DNA of 59,177 nt, from NCBI RefSeq assembly GCF_002910915.1, contig NZ_NEUF01000103.1, forward strand, positions 1 to 59,177. The letters run 5' to 3'. This stretch comes from Streptomyces sp. SM10 (GTDB lineage Bacteria; Actinomycetota; Actinomycetes; Streptomycetales; Streptomycetaceae). The notes under the pieces are model-generated. The model was not told where the DNA came from and did not search any database. It saw only the letters and a list, made by a program, of their open reading frames with translations. Below, in pieces: positions 36,316 to 46,961 of this stretch. Position 1 is the first letter of the stretch. Every line of letters begins with the position of its first letter. The translations under genes were made by a program, and so were the position numbers.

Positions 36316-36343
36316 AGGGGGACACCGGAAACGGTGTCCCCCT
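36316..36343 (+). terminator. Hairpin between carB and pyrD
   Basis: Perfect 12-base arms (36316-36327 and 36332-36343) enclose a GAAA tetraloop 12 bases after the carB stop and 15-18 bases before pyrD. The GNRA-type loop makes it stable. It could partly terminate or protect the upstream mRNA and so lower pyrD-pyrF relative to carB. Confidence 0.6.
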
Positions 36344-36361
36344 CTTCATGAGGACACCGTG

Positions 36362-37467
<1,106 letters not shown>

Positions 37468-37471
<4 letters not shown>

Positions 37472-38307
37472 CTCCCGAACCCTTCGGCGCCCGCCTGCGC
37501 CACGCCATGGACACCCGCGGGCCGCTCTGTGTCGGCATCGACCCGCACGCCTCCCTGCTGGCCTCCTGGGGCCTGAGCGACGACGTCGCCGGCCTCGAGC
37601 GCTTCACGCGTACGGTCGTCGAGGCGCTGGCCGACCGGGTCGCCGTGCTCAAGCCGCAGTCCGCCTTCTTCGAACGCTTCGGGTCGCGGGGCGTCGCCGT
37701 CCTGGAGAAGGCCGTCGAAGAGGCCCGCGCGGCAGGGGCCCTCGTGCTCATGGACGCCAAGCGCGGGGACATCGGCTCCACGATGGGGGCCTACGCGGCC
37801 ACCTACCTGGACACGGACTCGCCGCTCTTCTCGGACGCGGTCACCGTCTCGCCGTACCTCGGCTTCGGCTCCCTGCGGCCGGCGCTCGACGCGGCCGCCG
37901 TCTCCGGCGCGGGTGTCTTCGTGCTCGCCCTCACCTCCAACCCGGAGGGCGCCGAGGTCCAGCGCGCCACCGCCGCGGACGGGCGCTCGCTGGCACAGCT
38001 GATGCTCGACCACATGGCCGCCGAGAACGCCGGCGCGACGCCCCTCGGCTCCGTCGGCGCGGTGGTCGGCGCGACGCTCGGGGACGCGGGCGCCGATCTG
38101 TCGATCAACGGTCCGCTGCTCGCTCCCGGCATCGGCGCCCAGGGCGCCACCCCCGCGGATCTGCCCCGCGTCTTCGGCGCCGCCGTGGGCAACGTCGTGC
38201 CGAGCGTGAGCCGGGGTGTTCTGCGCCACGGACCGGACGCGTCAGGGCTGCGCGAAGCGGCCGGGAGGTTCGCGGACGAGGTCCGTACGGCCGTCTCGGG
38301 TAGCTGA
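37468..38307 (+). CDS. pyrF: Orotidine 5'-phosphate decarboxylase (bacterial group 2)
   Basis: This enzyme decarboxylates OMP to UMP, the last step of the pathway. The 279 residues are of the longer actinobacterial group: LCVGIDPHASLLASWGL, AVLKPQSAFFERFGSRGVAVLE, LVLMDAKRGDIGSTMGAYAATYL (the catalytic DxKxxD array), VTVSPYLGFGSL and PGIGAQGATPADLPRVFG. The GTG start overlaps the pyrD stop (GTGA). UMP made here is the co-repressor that would act on PyrR at the head of the operon. Confidence 0.96.
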
Positions 38308-38416
38308 CCATCCCACGTAACAGCCTGTTGGTGGAATCCTGACCAGAATTCCGGGTTGTTATGGCCGATATGTCCGTCTAGATCGAGGCTGACCAGGACT
38401 TTTCCGCTGTTCTCGC

Positions 38417-38445
38417 TGACTCGGGCGGTCCAGCCCGCTAGTCTC
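38417..38445 (+). promoter_or_regulatory. Candidate sihF promoter
   Basis: CTGACT (38417-38422), a 17-base spacer and TAGTCT (38440-38445) form a good vegetative-type promoter. It predicts a leader of about 100 bases before sihF. The leader includes a GGGGA/TCCCC hairpin near 38490-38510. Confidence 0.5.
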
Positions 38446-38551
38446 CGTCGAGAGCCAACGAGTACACGTTGTTCGTTGCTCACCAGGTGGGGAGCCTCCA
38501 GGTTCCCCGCCGGTCCGTATCCGACAGATCGACATCCGAGGTGACGTAGGC

Positions 38552-38875
38552 GTGGCTCTTCCGCCCCTTACCCCTGAACAGCGCGCAGCCGCGCTCGAAA
38601 AGGCCGCCGCGGCTCGCCGGGAGCGGGCCGAGGTCAAGAATCGACTCAAGCACTCCGGCGCCTCGCTCCACGAGGTCATCAAGCAGGGCCAGGAGAACGA
38701 CGTCATCGGCAAGATGAAGGTCTCCGCTCTTCTCGAGTCCCTGCCGGGCGTGGGCAAGGTCCGCGCCAAGCAGATCATGGAGCGTCTCGGCATCTCCGAG
38801 AGCCGCCGTGTCCGGGGTCTTGGCTCCAACCAGATCGCATCCCTGGAGCGTGAGTTCGGCGGCAGCGCCGCCTGA
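38552..38875 (+). CDS. sihF: Integration host factor, actinobacterial type (sIHF)
   Basis: sIHF is a small nucleoid-associated protein that binds DNA and influences supercoiling, sporulation and antibiotic production. The 107 residues have an N-terminal basic helix ([27 protein letters not shown]) and a helix-hairpin-helix/H2TH-like DNA-binding region ([22 protein letters not shown]), then [18 protein letters not shown]. The start is a GTG with GAGGTGA upstream. It precedes gmk and rpoZ, as in other actinobacteria. Confidence 0.96.
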   Translation: MALPPLTPEQRAAALEKAAAARRERAEVKNRLKHSGASLHEVIKQGQENDVIGKMKVSALLESLPGVGKVRAKQIMERLGISESRRVRGLGSNQIASLEREFGGSAA

Positions 38876-38878
38876 CGT

Positions 38879-38896
38879 TCTCAGGCACTCCTGAGA
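38879..38896. repeat. Inverted repeat between sihF and gmk
   Basis: TCTCAGG, a four-base spacer and CCTGAGA form a perfect 7-bp repeat three bases after the sihF stop. It sits just upstream of a GATAAT hexamer (38902-38907) that could be the gmk -10 element. It may be a weak terminator or an operator within the gmk promoter. Confidence 0.5.
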
Positions 38897-38913
38897 GCGG
38901 GGATAATCGCCCC

Positions 38914-39531
38914 ATGGCTGCAACATCCCGGGGGACGTCCCCCGTACCCCCGGACGCACGTCCGCGGCTGACCGTGCTCTCCGGCCCCTCGGGGGTCGGC
39001 AAGAGCACGGTCGTCGCTCATATGCGCACAGTTCACCCCGAGGTGTGGCTCTCGGTGTCGGCGACGACCCGCAAGCCGCGCCCCGGCGAACGCAACGGTG
39101 TCCACTACTTCTTCGTCGAGGACGAGGAATTCGACAAGCTGGTCGCCAACGGCGAGCTGCTGGAGTGGGCCGAGTTCGCCGGCAACCGTTACGGCACGCC
39201 CCGCCGGGCCGTGCTCGACCGCCTGGAGGCGGGCGAACCCGTCCTGCTGGAGATCGATCTGCAGGGCGCCCGGCTGGTCCGCCAGTCGATGCCCGAGGCG
39301 CAGCTCGTCTTCCTCGCTCCGCCCGGCTGGGAGGAGCTGGTGCGCCGGCTCACCGGCCGGGGCACGGAGGCGCCCGACGTGATCGAGCGCCGGCTCGCGG
39401 CGGCGAAGGTCGAACTGGCCGCCGAGGCCGAGTTCGATACGACGCTCGTCAACACCTCCGTCGAGGACGTGGCGCGCGAGCTGCTAACGTTGATGCTGCA
39501 GGCTTCCGGCCTCCACGGTACGGACGGCTGA
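38914..39531 (+). CDS. gmk: Guanylate kinase
   Basis: This enzyme phosphorylates GMP to GDP. The 205 residues have the P-loop [17 protein letters not shown], the GMP-binding [52 protein letters not shown] and a lid region rich in Arg ([18 protein letters not shown]). The ATG is only six bases after GATAAT and lacks a well-spaced SD, so a leaderless transcript is possible. It is the GTP-pathway link between GuaB1 and ppGpp synthesis by RelA elsewhere in the window. Confidence 0.96.
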   Translation: MAATSRGTSPVPPDARPRLTVLSGPSGVGKSTVVAHMRTVHPEVWLSVSATTRKPRPGERNGVHYFFVEDEEFDKLVANGELLEWAEFAGNRYGTPRRAVLDRLEAGEPVLLEIDLQGARLVRQSMPEAQLVFLAPPGWEELVRRLTGRGTEAPDVIERRLAAAKVELAAEAEFDTTLVNTSVEDVARELLTLMLQASGLHGTDG

Positions 39532-39589
39532 CCTCACGGTCCCCCCGCCGGCCCGCGGACGCAGAGCATCACCACTGCGGAACCAGCAT

Positions 39590-39609
39590 GATCAAAGATC
39601 TCTTTGATC
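39590..39609. repeat. AT-rich palindrome upstream of rpoZ
   Basis: GATCAAAGA and TCTTTGATC (39590-39598 and 39601-39609) form a 9-bp inverted repeat with a two-base spacer, 25 bases before the rpoZ start. Its low GC stands out here and suggests an operator or promoter-associated site; no regulator is assigned. Confidence 0.5.
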
Positions 39610-39633
39610 TCTATCCCCTTCGGAAGGCAGAGA

Positions 39634-39906
39634 GTGTCCTCTTCCATCACCACGCCCGAGGGCATCATCAACCCGCCGATTGATGAGCTCCTTGAGGCCA
39701 CCGACTCGAAGTACAGCCTTGTGATCTACGCCGCCAAGCGCGCGCGCCAGATCAACGCGTACTACTCGCAGCTCGGTGAAGGCCTCCTCGAGTACGTCGG
39801 TCCGCTCGTCGACACCCACGTGCACGAGAAGCCGCTCTCGATCGCGCTCCGCGAGATCAACGCGGGCCTGCTGACCTCCGAGGCCATCGAGGGCCCCGCG
39901 CAGTAA
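39634..39906 (+). CDS. rpoZ: RNA polymerase omega subunit
   Basis: Omega helps assemble the beta' subunit and, in many bacteria, forms a ppGpp-binding site with it. The 90 residues begin with the typical actinobacterial extension [29 protein letters not shown]. The conserved [16 protein letters not shown] segment and a tail ending in [16 protein letters not shown] follow. I choose the GTG at 39634 with GAAGGCAGAG upstream; the TTG at 39604 would read through the palindrome. A clear hairpin follows the stop. Confidence 0.95.
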   Translation: MSSSITTPEGIINPPIDELLEATDSKYSLVIYAAKRARQINAYYSQLGEGLLEYVGPLVDTHVHEKPLSIALREINAGLLTSEAIEGPAQ

Positions 39907-39938
39907 GCGGGCGTCACGCAGGAATCGCACCTTCACCA

Positions 39939-39969
39939 CAGGCCCGGCGGTCGGTATCCGCCGGGCCTG
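39939..39969 (+). terminator. rpoZ terminator hairpin
   Basis: Perfect 12-base arms (39939-39950 and 39958-39969) with a seven-base loop lie 32 bases after the rpoZ stop. Confidence 0.75.
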
Positions 39970-40084
39970 CGGTGTGCCCGGAGCCGGACCCGCCGCCGGG
40001 AGCCCGGTGCGGTGAGGCAGCATGGAGTCCGTACGTCATGAGGCCGCACGCGAGTGCGCACGGACACGAGTGCGGGGAGACGCA

Positions 40085-41287
40085 GTGGAGAAGCCGAAGG
40101 TCGTCCTGGGGGTCAGCGGGGGCATCGCCGCGTACAAGGCGTGCGAACTTCTGCGGAGGCTGACGGAGTCCGGCCACGACGTGCGGGTCGTGCCGACCGA
40201 GGCGTCGCTGAACTTCGTCGGGGCGGCCACCTGGTCGGCCCTCTCCGGCAACCCCGTGTCGACCGAGGTCTGGGAGAGCGTGCACGAGGTGCCGCACGTG
40301 CGGATCGGCCAGGCGGCCGACCTCGTCGTGGTCGCTCCCGCCACCGCCGACATGCTCGCCAGGGCCGCGCACGGCCTCGCCGACGACCTCCTCACCAACA
40401 CCCTGCTCACCGCGCGCTGTCCGGTCGTCTTCGCCCCCGCGATGCACACCGAGATGTGGGAGCACCCCGCCACCCAGGAGAACGTCGCCACCCTGCGCCG
40501 TCGCGGCGCGGTCGTCATCGAGCCCGCCGTCGGCAGGCTCACCGGCGTGGACACCGGCAAGGGCCGGCTGCCCGACCCCGGGGAGATCTTCGAGGTCTGC
40601 CGCCGCGTCCTGGCCCGCGGCCCCGTCGCCCCGGACCTCGCCGGCCGTCACGTGGTGATCAGTGCGGGCGGCACCCGCGAGCCGCTCGACCCGGTCCGCT
40701 ACCTGGGGAACCGGTCCTCGGGCAAGCAGGGATACGCCCTCGCCCGTACGGCCGTCGCCCGGGGCGCCCGGGTGACGCTGATCGAGGCCAACACGGGGCT
40801 CCCCGACCCCGCGGGAGCCGACGTCCTGCGCGTGGGGACCGCCGTGCAGCTCCGCGAGGCGGTCCTGAAGGCGGCGGCCGACGCCGATGTGGTCGTGATG
40901 GCCGCGGCGGTCGCCGACTTCCGTCCGGCCGCCTACGCGACGGGGAAGATCAAGAAGAGGGACGGGCAGGAACAGCCCCCCGTCGAGCTCGTCCGCAACC
41001 CCGACATCCTCGCCGAGGTCGCCGCGGACCGCGCCCGGCCGGGGCAGCTCGTCGTCGGATTCGCCGCCGAGACCGACGACGTCCTCGCCAACGGCCGCGA
41101 GAAGCTCCGCCGGAAGGGCTGCGACCTCCTCGTCGTGAACGAGGTGGGGGAGCGCAAGACCTTCGGCTCCGAGGAGAACGAGGCGGTCGTGCTCGGGGCC
41201 GACGGCGCCGAGACCGCTGTGCCGTACGGACCCAAGGAAGCGCTTGCCGACACGGTATGGGACCTGGTCGGGGCGCGTTTCCGTTAG
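40085..41287 (+). CDS. coaBC: Bifunctional phosphopantothenoylcysteine synthetase/decarboxylase
   Basis: This enzyme performs two successive steps of coenzyme A synthesis. The 400 residues comprise the flavin-dependent decarboxylase domain (VVLGVSGGIAAYKACELLRRL, VVAPATADMLARAAHGLADD, and PAMHTEMW, the actinobacterial variant of PxMNxxMW). The CTP-dependent synthetase domain follows (HVVISAGGTREPLDPVRYLGNRSSGKQGYALA, VMAAAVADFRP with KIKK, VGFAAETDD and NEVGERKTFGSEENEAV). The GTG at 40085 has GGGGAGA upstream. It lies between rpoZ and metK, the conserved order. Confidence 0.95.
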   Translation: MEKPKVVLGVSGGIAAYKACELLRRLTESGHDVRVVPTEASLNFVGAATWSALSGNPVSTEVWESVHEVPHVRIGQAADLVVVAPATADMLARAAHGLADDLLTNTLLTARCPVVFAPAMHTEMWEHPATQENVATLRRRGAVVIEPAVGRLTGVDTGKGRLPDPGEIFEVCRRVLARGPVAPDLAGRHVVISAGGTREPLDPVRYLGNRSSGKQGYALARTAVARGARVTLIEANTGLPDPAGADVLRVGTAVQLREAVLKAAADADVVVMAAAVADFRPAAYATGKIKKRDGQEQPPVELVRNPDILAEVAADRARPGQLVVGFAAETDDVLANGREKLRRKGCDLLVVNEVGERKTFGSEENEAVVLGADGAETAVPYGPKEALADTVWDLVGARFR

Positions 41288-41527
41288 ATTGCGTAAGCGC
41301 CGTTCCGTCGGGAAGGAACCCACGGTAATCGGCTCGGTCCCGCACCCGGAAGGAGGGATTGTCGTACCGCAGTCAACAGTGCCGCAGGTCACAGACCTCC
41401 CAAGGGGCGAGACGCGTGACCCAAACACCGGAAGCGACCGATAAACTGGTCGACGGAATGTGCCGGGCGCAGCTCCCGGAGTTCCATCAATGATCAGCCA
41501 GCAGCCGCTGCAACCCCAGGGAGCGAT

Positions 41528-42751
41528 GTGTCCCGCCGTCTCTTCACCTCGGAGTCCGTTACCGAGGGCCACCCCGACAAGATCGCTGACCAGATCAGCG
41601 ACACGATTCTCGACGCGCTCCTGCGTGAGGACCCCTCCTCGCGCGTCGCCGTCGAGACCTTGATCACCACCGGTCTGGTGCATGTCGCGGGTGAGGTCAC
41701 GACCAAGGCCTACGCCGACATCCCCAACCTCGTGCGCAACAAGGTGCTGGAGATCGGCTACGACTCCTCCAAGAAGGGCTTCGACGGAGCCTCCTGCGGC
41801 GTCTCGGTGTCCATCGGGGCGCAGTCCCCGGACATCGCGCAGGGCGTCGACACGGCGTACGAGAAGCGCGTCGAGGGTGCCTCCCGAAGGGAAGAGGAGG
41901 ACGAGCTCGACAAGCAGGGCGCGGGCGACCAGGGGCTGATGTTCGGCTACGCCTGCGACGAGACGCCCGAGCTCATGCCGCTGCCGATCTACCTGGCGCA
42001 CCGGCTCTCCCGCCGGCTCTCCGAGGTCCGCAAGAACGGGACCATCCCGTACCTGCGCCCCGACGGCAAGACCCAGGTCACCATCGAGTACGACGGTGAC
42101 AAGGCCGTCCGTCTCGACACGGTCGTCGTCTCCTCGCAGCACGCCTCCGACATCGACCTGGACTCGCTGCTCGCACCCGACATCCGCGAGTTCGTCGTCG
42201 AGCACGTCCTCAACCAGCTCATCGAGGACGGCATCAAGCTGGACACCGAGGGCTACCGCCTGCTGGTGAACCCGACCGGGCGCTTCGAGATCGGCGGACC
42301 GATGGGCGACGCCGGCCTCACCGGCCGCAAGATCATCATCGACACCTACGGCGGCATGGCCCGCCACGGTGGCGGCGCGTTCTCCGGCAAGGACCCGTCC
42401 AAGGTCGACCGCTCGGCCGCCTACGCCATGCGCTGGGTCGCCAAGAACGTCGTGGCGGCCGGTCTCGCCGCCCGCTGCGAGGTCCAGGTCGCCTACGCGA
42501 TCGGCAAGGCCGAGCCGGTGGGTCTGTTCGTCGAGACCTTCGGCACCGCGGCGGTCGACACGGAGAAGATCGAGCACGCCATCGGTGAGGTCTTCGACCT
42601 CCGCCCGGCCGCGATCATCCGCGACCTCGACCTGCTCCGTCCGATCTACGCCCAGACGGCGGCCTACGGACACTTCGGCCGTGAGCTTCCCGACTTCACC
42701 TGGGAGCGCACCGACCGCGTGGACGCGCTGCGCGAGGCGGCGGGGCTCTAG
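41528..42751 (+). CDS. metK: S-adenosylmethionine synthetase
   Basis: This enzyme makes SAM from methionine and ATP. The 407 residues show [21 protein letters not shown], the signature [15 protein letters not shown], the phosphate-binding [19 protein letters not shown], and the C-terminal [13 protein letters not shown]. The GTG start has GGGAGCG upstream. In Streptomyces, SAM levels affect antibiotic production. The 240-base leader has no SAM-riboswitch core that I can recognise. A strong hairpin at 42771-42812 follows. Confidence 0.97.
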   Translation: MSRRLFTSESVTEGHPDKIADQISDTILDALLREDPSSRVAVETLITTGLVHVAGEVTTKAYADIPNLVRNKVLEIGYDSSKKGFDGASCGVSVSIGAQSPDIAQGVDTAYEKRVEGASRREEEDELDKQGAGDQGLMFGYACDETPELMPLPIYLAHRLSRRLSEVRKNGTIPYLRPDGKTQVTIEYDGDKAVRLDTVVVSSQHASDIDLDSLLAPDIREFVVEHVLNQLIEDGIKLDTEGYRLLVNPTGRFEIGGPMGDAGLTGRKIIIDTYGGMARHGGGAFSGKDPSKVDRSAAYAMRWVAKNVVAAGLAARCEVQVAYAIGKAEPVGLFVETFGTAAVDTEKIEHAIGEVFDLRPAAIIRDLDLLRPIYAQTAAYGHFGRELPDFTWERTDRVDALREAAGL

Positions 42752-42770
42752 CACCGCCCGCTCTCCATCA

Positions 42771-42812
42771 CGCCGGGGCCCGGACACCGCACGAGGTGTC
42801 CGGGCCCCGGCG
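42771..42812 (+). terminator. metK terminator hairpin
   Basis: Perfect 18-base arms (42771-42788 and 42795-42812) with a six-base loop lie 20 bases after the metK stop. Confidence 0.85.
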
Positions 42813-42869
42813 TGTCCGGCTGCTCCCGACGGCCGGGCCGTGTCCGTGGTGTCTGGTAGGAAGGTGGCT

Positions 42870-45014
42870 GTGAGCAGCGACGACGAGCGGTCCGACGAGC
42901 CCGGGTCCGGGGCACCGGAGCAGCTTGCGCTCATCCGGGAGACGGTGCGCCGGGCCAAGGTGCCGCGCGCCAAGCCGCGGACCTGGCGGGGCGCCGCGCT
43001 CGCCGAGGAGCTGCCGGTCGCCCGCGTCCTGGTGAACAAGGGCGCGCTCCATCTCGACCAGTACTTCGACTACGCCGTTCCCGAGGAGCTCGACGCCGAC
43101 GCACAGCCCGGCGTCCGGGTCCGGGTGCGCTTCGGGGCCGGGGGCCGACAGGTCCGCGGCGGGCGGCGCGAGGGCGGAGGGCTGATCGACGGCTTCCTGA
43201 TCGAGCGTCGCGCCACCTCCGACTACCAGGGCGCCCTCGCGGCCCTCGCCTACGTCGTCTCACCCGAGCCGGTCCTCGGGCCGGAGCTGCTGGAGCTCTC
43301 ACGCGCCGTCGCCGACCGCTACGCCGGCAGCCTCGCGGACGTCCTGCAGCTCGCCGTGCCGCCCCGTAACGGCCGTGCGGAGGGCAAGCCCTCGCCCGGG
43401 CCCCTGCCGCCACCCCCCGCCCCGGATCCCGGGACCTGGGAGCGCTATGCCCAGGGCCCCGGCTTCCTGCGGGCCCTCGCCGAGGGCGGGGCGCCCCGGG
43501 CCGTGTGGACGGCGCTGCCCGGACCGCACTGGCCCGCGGAGATCGCCCGTGCCATGGCCGCGACCCTCGCCTCGGGCCGGGGGGCGCTTGTCGTCGTGCC
43601 GGACGGCCGGAGCGCGGGGCGGGTCGACGCCGCTCTCACCGCTGTCCTTGGGGAGGGGCGCCACGCCCTGCTGACCGCCGACTCGGGGCCGGAGAAGCGC
43701 TACCGGCAGTGGCTGGCGGTCCGGCGCGGCTCCGTGCGTGCGGTCGTCGGGACCAGGGCCGCGATGTTCGCCCCGGTCGCCGACCTGGGCCTGGTCGTGC
43801 TCTGGGACGACGGGGACTCCAGTCACAGCGACGACAACGCCCCCTTCCCGCACGTCAGGGAGGTCCTGGAGCTGCGGGCGGCGCACGGCCGCTGCGCGTT
43901 CCTGCTGGGCGGGACGAGCTGCACGGTGGAGGCCGCCCAGCTCGTCGAGAGCGGCTGGGCCCTGCCCCTGCGCGCCGACCGGGACCAGCTGCGTATCGCC
44001 GCCCCCCTCGTGCGTACGGTGGGCGACGCCGAGCTCGCGCGGGACGGTGCGGCCCGCTCGGCGCGGCTGCCCAGCCTGGCCTGGCAGACCGTACGGGACG
44101 GGCTGCGCAGCGGTCCCGTGCTCGTCCAGGTGCCCCGCCGGGGGTACGCCCCCCGGCTGGCCTGCGAACGCTGCCGCGAACCCGCGCGGTGCCGGCATTG
44201 CGCGGGACCTCTGCAGGCCCCGGACCAGCGGGATCTCGACTGCGCCTGGTGCGGGCGGGCGGAGACGGCCTGGAGCTGTACGGCCTGCGGGGGTGTGCGG
44301 CTGCGGGCGCAGATCGTCGGGGCCCGCAGGACCGCCGAGGAGCTGGGGCGGGCGTTTCCCGCGGTGGCGGTGCGGACGTCCGGACGGGACCACGTGCTGG
44401 ACTCCGTGCCGGACCAGCCCGCCCTCGTCGTCAGTACGCCCGGGGCGGAGCCGGTGGCCGAGGGCGGCTATGCGGCGGCGCTGCTTCTGGACGGCTGGGC
44501 GATGGTCGGCCGGCCCGACCTGCGGGCGGGCGAGGAGGCGCTGCGGCGCTGGACGGCGGCCGCCGCGCTGGTGCGGGGGCAGCCGGAGGGCGGCACGGTC
44601 GTGATCGTGGCCGAGCCGACCCTGCGGCCCGTGCAGGCGCTGGTCCGCTGGGACCCGGTCGGACACGCCCGCCGCGAGCTCGCGGAACGCGCGGAGCTCG
44701 GCTTCCCGCCGGTGTCCCGGATGGCGTCGGTGACCGGACCGCCGGAGGCGGTGGCCGCGTATCTCGCCGGTGCGGAGCTGCCGCCGGAGGCGGAGGTGCT
44801 CGGGCCGGTGCCGGTGCCGGGCGCCGGCACCGGCAGGCCCCGCAGACAGGGCGACGCCCCGTCCGGGGAGACCTGGGAGCGGGCGCTGGTCAGGGTCCCG
44901 CCGGGGCGGGGGGCGGCACTGGCGGCGGCGTTGAAGGCCGCTCAGGCGGCACGGACGGCCCGGGGCACGGGGGATCCCGTGCGGATCAGGATCGATCCGC
45001 CGGACATCGGCTGA
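42870..45014 (+). CDS. priA: Primosomal protein N' (PriA), actinobacterial form without helicase motifs
   Basis: PriA restarts replication at collapsed forks. The 714 residues keep the 3'-DNA-binding domain (VARVLVNKGALHLDQYFDYAVPEEL, VRVRFGAGGRQVRG) and eight zinc-binding cysteines in four pairs (CERC, CRHC, CAWC, CTAC). The Walker A region, normally GSGKT, is not recognisable, and the DEEH box reads DDGD (VVLWDDGDSSHSDD). It should therefore be inactive as a helicase, as noted for mycobacterial PriA. The start at GTG 42870 has TAGGAAGG upstream; GTG 42864 is an alternative. Confidence 0.92.
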   Translation: MSSDDERSDEPGSGAPEQLALIRETVRRAKVPRAKPRTWRGAALAEELPVARVLVNKGALHLDQYFDYAVPEELDADAQPGVRVRVRFGAGGRQVRGGRREGGGLIDGFLIERRATSDYQGALAALAYVVSPEPVLGPELLELSRAVADRYAGSLADVLQLAVPPRNGRAEGKPSPGPLPPPPAPDPGTWERYAQGPGFLRALAEGGAPRAVWTALPGPHWPAEIARAMAATLASGRGALVVVPDGRSAGRVDAALTAVLGEGRHALLTADSGPEKRYRQWLAVRRGSVRAVVGTRAAMFAPVADLGLVVLWDDGDSSHSDDNAPFPHVREVLELRAAHGRCAFLLGGTSCTVEAAQLVESGWALPLRADRDQLRIAAPLVRTVGDAELARDGAARSARLPSLAWQTVRDGLRSGPVLVQVPRRGYAPRLACERCREPARCRHCAGPLQAPDQRDLDCAWCGRAETAWSCTACGGVRLRAQIVGARRTAEELGRAFPAVAVRTSGRDHVLDSVPDQPALVVSTPGAEPVAEGGYAAALLLDGWAMVGRPDLRAGEEALRRWTAAAALVRGQPEGGTVVIVAEPTLRPVQALVRWDPVGHARRELAERAELGFPPVSRMASVTGPPEAVAAYLAGAELPPEAEVLGPVPVPGAGTGRPRRQGDAPSGETWERALVRVPPGRGAALAAALKAAQAARTARGTGDPVRIRIDPPDIG

Positions 45015-45155
45015 CGTCGTGGTCCAGGCGACCGGGCGTCCGGACGAGCGGGTGACCGGGCTTTCCGTGGGTACAGGGGGCCACCGGGGGCCCGGCCCGT
45101 CCGGCGGCCGCGCGTCCTCGGTCGCCGGACCGCGGCCGGCTCGTCGACGGCCGCC

Positions 45156-45668
45156 TCAGCCGTTGCGCGGACCCGGGAAGGCGCCGGGGCGGTCCGAGGG
45201 CTGCGGCGGCATCGAGCGGGCCGCCGGCACCGCGGGGGCGGCGGGGGAGGAGCCCGGTGCGGCGGGCACCGCACGGTTCACGGCCTCCGGAGCGCCCTCC
45301 GCGGCCCCCGGCTGCGGGGTGGCGCGGCGCGCGCCGTAACGGCGGTGCACCGCCTGCTTGGTGACTCCGAGGGCGGAGCCCACCGCGTCCCACGAGAAGC
45401 CCAGCGAGCGGTCGAAGTCCACCGCCGCCGTGACCAGAGTCTCGACACTGTCCCGCAGTTCCTGGGCCAGCCGTACAGTCGGGGCCGGCGCCCTGCCGTA
45501 GACGACGAAGCCCGCGGAGGGGCCGGAGCGGCGGGGGCGGTAGACGTTGCCCAGCTGTGCGGTGAGCGTACGCAGAGCGTCCACCTGCCGCCGGACCCGC
45601 TCGATGTCCCGCACCAACAGGTGCAGACTGGCACGCGCTTGGGCGTCGTGGGTTGCGTGGTCGGCCAT
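45156..45668 (-). CDS. Helix-turn-helix protein of unknown function
   Basis: This is a 170-residue basic protein conserved between priA and fmt in streptomycetes, as I recall. The N-terminal half is helical ([27 protein letters not shown]). [39 protein letters not shown] region precedes a clear HTH ([22 protein letters not shown]). The last 45 residues are Ala/Pro-rich and disordered. ATG 45668 has GAGAGG seven bases upstream; in-frame sequence to 45755 is not supported. It probably binds DNA but no target is known. It is convergent with priA and divergent from fmt. Confidence 0.82.
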   Translation of the reverse strand: MADHATHDAQARASLHLLVRDIERVRRQVDALRTLTAQLGNVYRPRRSGPSAGFVVYGRAPAPTVRLAQELRDSVETLVTAAVDFDRSLGFSWDAVGSALGVTKQAVHRRYGARRATPQPGAAEGAPEAVNRAVPAAPGSSPAAPAVPAARSMPPQPSDRPGAFPGPRNG

Positions 45669-45927
45669 GAACAAGCCTCTCGAACCGGCGTTGAAAGGGA
45701 TCGGACCGCGCGGCGGCGGCCCACTTCGGTCAATCTCACTTGACCAACGCCTCACCCGGCCATGTGGTCACGCAATAGGGGCGTATGTGCATGTGCGCGG
45801 GGCGCACGGGCCTGCGTACGCCCCCTGCCCGCCGGGTCCGGGCGCGCCCGGACCCGGCCCCCGGCACCCCCTAGACTGGTGTGCTGCTCGCCACGTACGT
45901 TCCGGCCCGAGAGGCAGTCCGCCACCC

Positions 45928-46860
45928 ATGAAGCTCGTCTTCGCAGGCACCCCCGAGGTCGCCGTTCCCGCTCTGGACGCCCTGATCGCCTCCGACCGCC
46001 ACGAGGTGGCGGCCGTGGTGACCCGCCCCGACGCACCGGCCGGGCGCGGACGCCGGCTGGTGGCCAGCCCCGTGGCCGAGCGCGCCGAGGAGGCGGGCAT
46101 CGAGGTGCTCAAGCCCGCGAGGCCGCGGGACGAGGACTTCCTGGCGCGGCTGCGGGAGATCGCCCCCGACTGCTGCCCGGTGGTCGCCTACGGCGCGCTG
46201 CTGCCCGGAACCGCGCTGGACGTGCCGGCCAGGGGCTGGGTCAATCTGCACTTCTCGCTGCTGCCCGCCTGGCGCGGGGCCGCACCCGTGCAGCACGCGG
46301 TGATGGCCGGCGACGAGGTCACCGGCGCGTCGACCTTTCTGATCGAGGAGGGCCTGGACTCCGGACCGGTGTACGGCGTCCTGACCGAGGAGGTCCGGCC
46401 CACCGACACCAGCGGAGACCTGCTCACCCGGCTCGCCTTCGCCGGCGCCGGGCTGCTCGCGGCGACCATGGACGGCATCGAGGACGGCACCCTGCACGCC
46501 GTGCCGCAGCCGCCCGAGGGCGTCACCCTCGCCCCCAAGCTCACCGTCGAGGACGCCCAGGTGCAGTGGTCCGCGCCCGCGCTCCGGGTCGACCGGGTGG
46601 TGCGCGGCTGCACCCCCGCCCCGGGAGCGTGGACCCTCTTCCGCGGGGAACGTCTCAAGCTCGTCCAGGCCACGCCCGTCGTGGACCGCACCGATCTCGC
46701 CCCGGGCGAGCTGTCCGCAGGCAAGAACAACGTGTACGTCGGCACCGGCTCGCACGCCGTGGAGCTCCTCTGGGTCCAGCCCCAGGGCAAGAAGCCGATG
46801 CGGGCCGCCGACTGGGCCCGCGGTGTGCGCATCGCCCACGGGGAGCTGCTGGGCCTCTGA
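45928..46860 (+). CDS. fmt: Methionyl-tRNA formyltransferase
   Basis: This enzyme formylates initiator Met-tRNA. The 310 residues contain [19 protein letters not shown], the formyl-THF site [20 protein letters not shown], and the catalytic Asp segment [14 protein letters not shown]. The C-terminal OB-like domain includes [18 protein letters not shown]. The ATG at 45928 gives the standard N-terminus. Upstream, TAGACT (45872-45877) may be the -10 element, and a structured stretch with GGGGCGTA/TACGCCCC arms lies at 45778-45824. rsmB follows after 101 bases. Confidence 0.96.
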   Translation: MKLVFAGTPEVAVPALDALIASDRHEVAAVVTRPDAPAGRGRRLVASPVAERAEEAGIEVLKPARPRDEDFLARLREIAPDCCPVVAYGALLPGTALDVPARGWVNLHFSLLPAWRGAAPVQHAVMAGDEVTGASTFLIEEGLDSGPVYGVLTEEVRPTDTSGDLLTRLAFAGAGLLAATMDGIEDGTLHAVPQPPEGVTLAPKLTVEDAQVQWSAPALRVDRVVRGCTPAPGAWTLFRGERLKLVQATPVVDRTDLAPGELSAGKNNVYVGTGSHAVELLWVQPQGKKPMRAADWARGVRIAHGELLGL

Positions 46861-46961
46861 GGGCCCGGGCGGGCGGGCCGGGGGCTCGGGAGAGGGTGGC
46901 CCGGGGCGGCGACGTACGCTGGACGGGTTCGCCCCCTCACCCTCAGCGGAGCACCTTTCAC

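Noticed and set aside
39604..39633. Ten-codon N-terminal extension of rpoZ from a TTG
   Set aside because: It runs from within the palindrome; the GTG at 39634 has a proper SD and gives the usual omega N-terminus.
41416..41493. A 25-codon frame with an SD-like AAGGGGCG before metK, possible leader peptide
   Set aside because: Codon use is not Streptomyces-like and it is not methionine-rich. There is no attenuator structure that would respond to it.
41288..41527. SAM riboswitch upstream of metK
   Set aside because: I could not find the conserved core of SAM-I, SAM-II or SAM-IV classes; only a short CCGGG/CCCGG hairpin is present.
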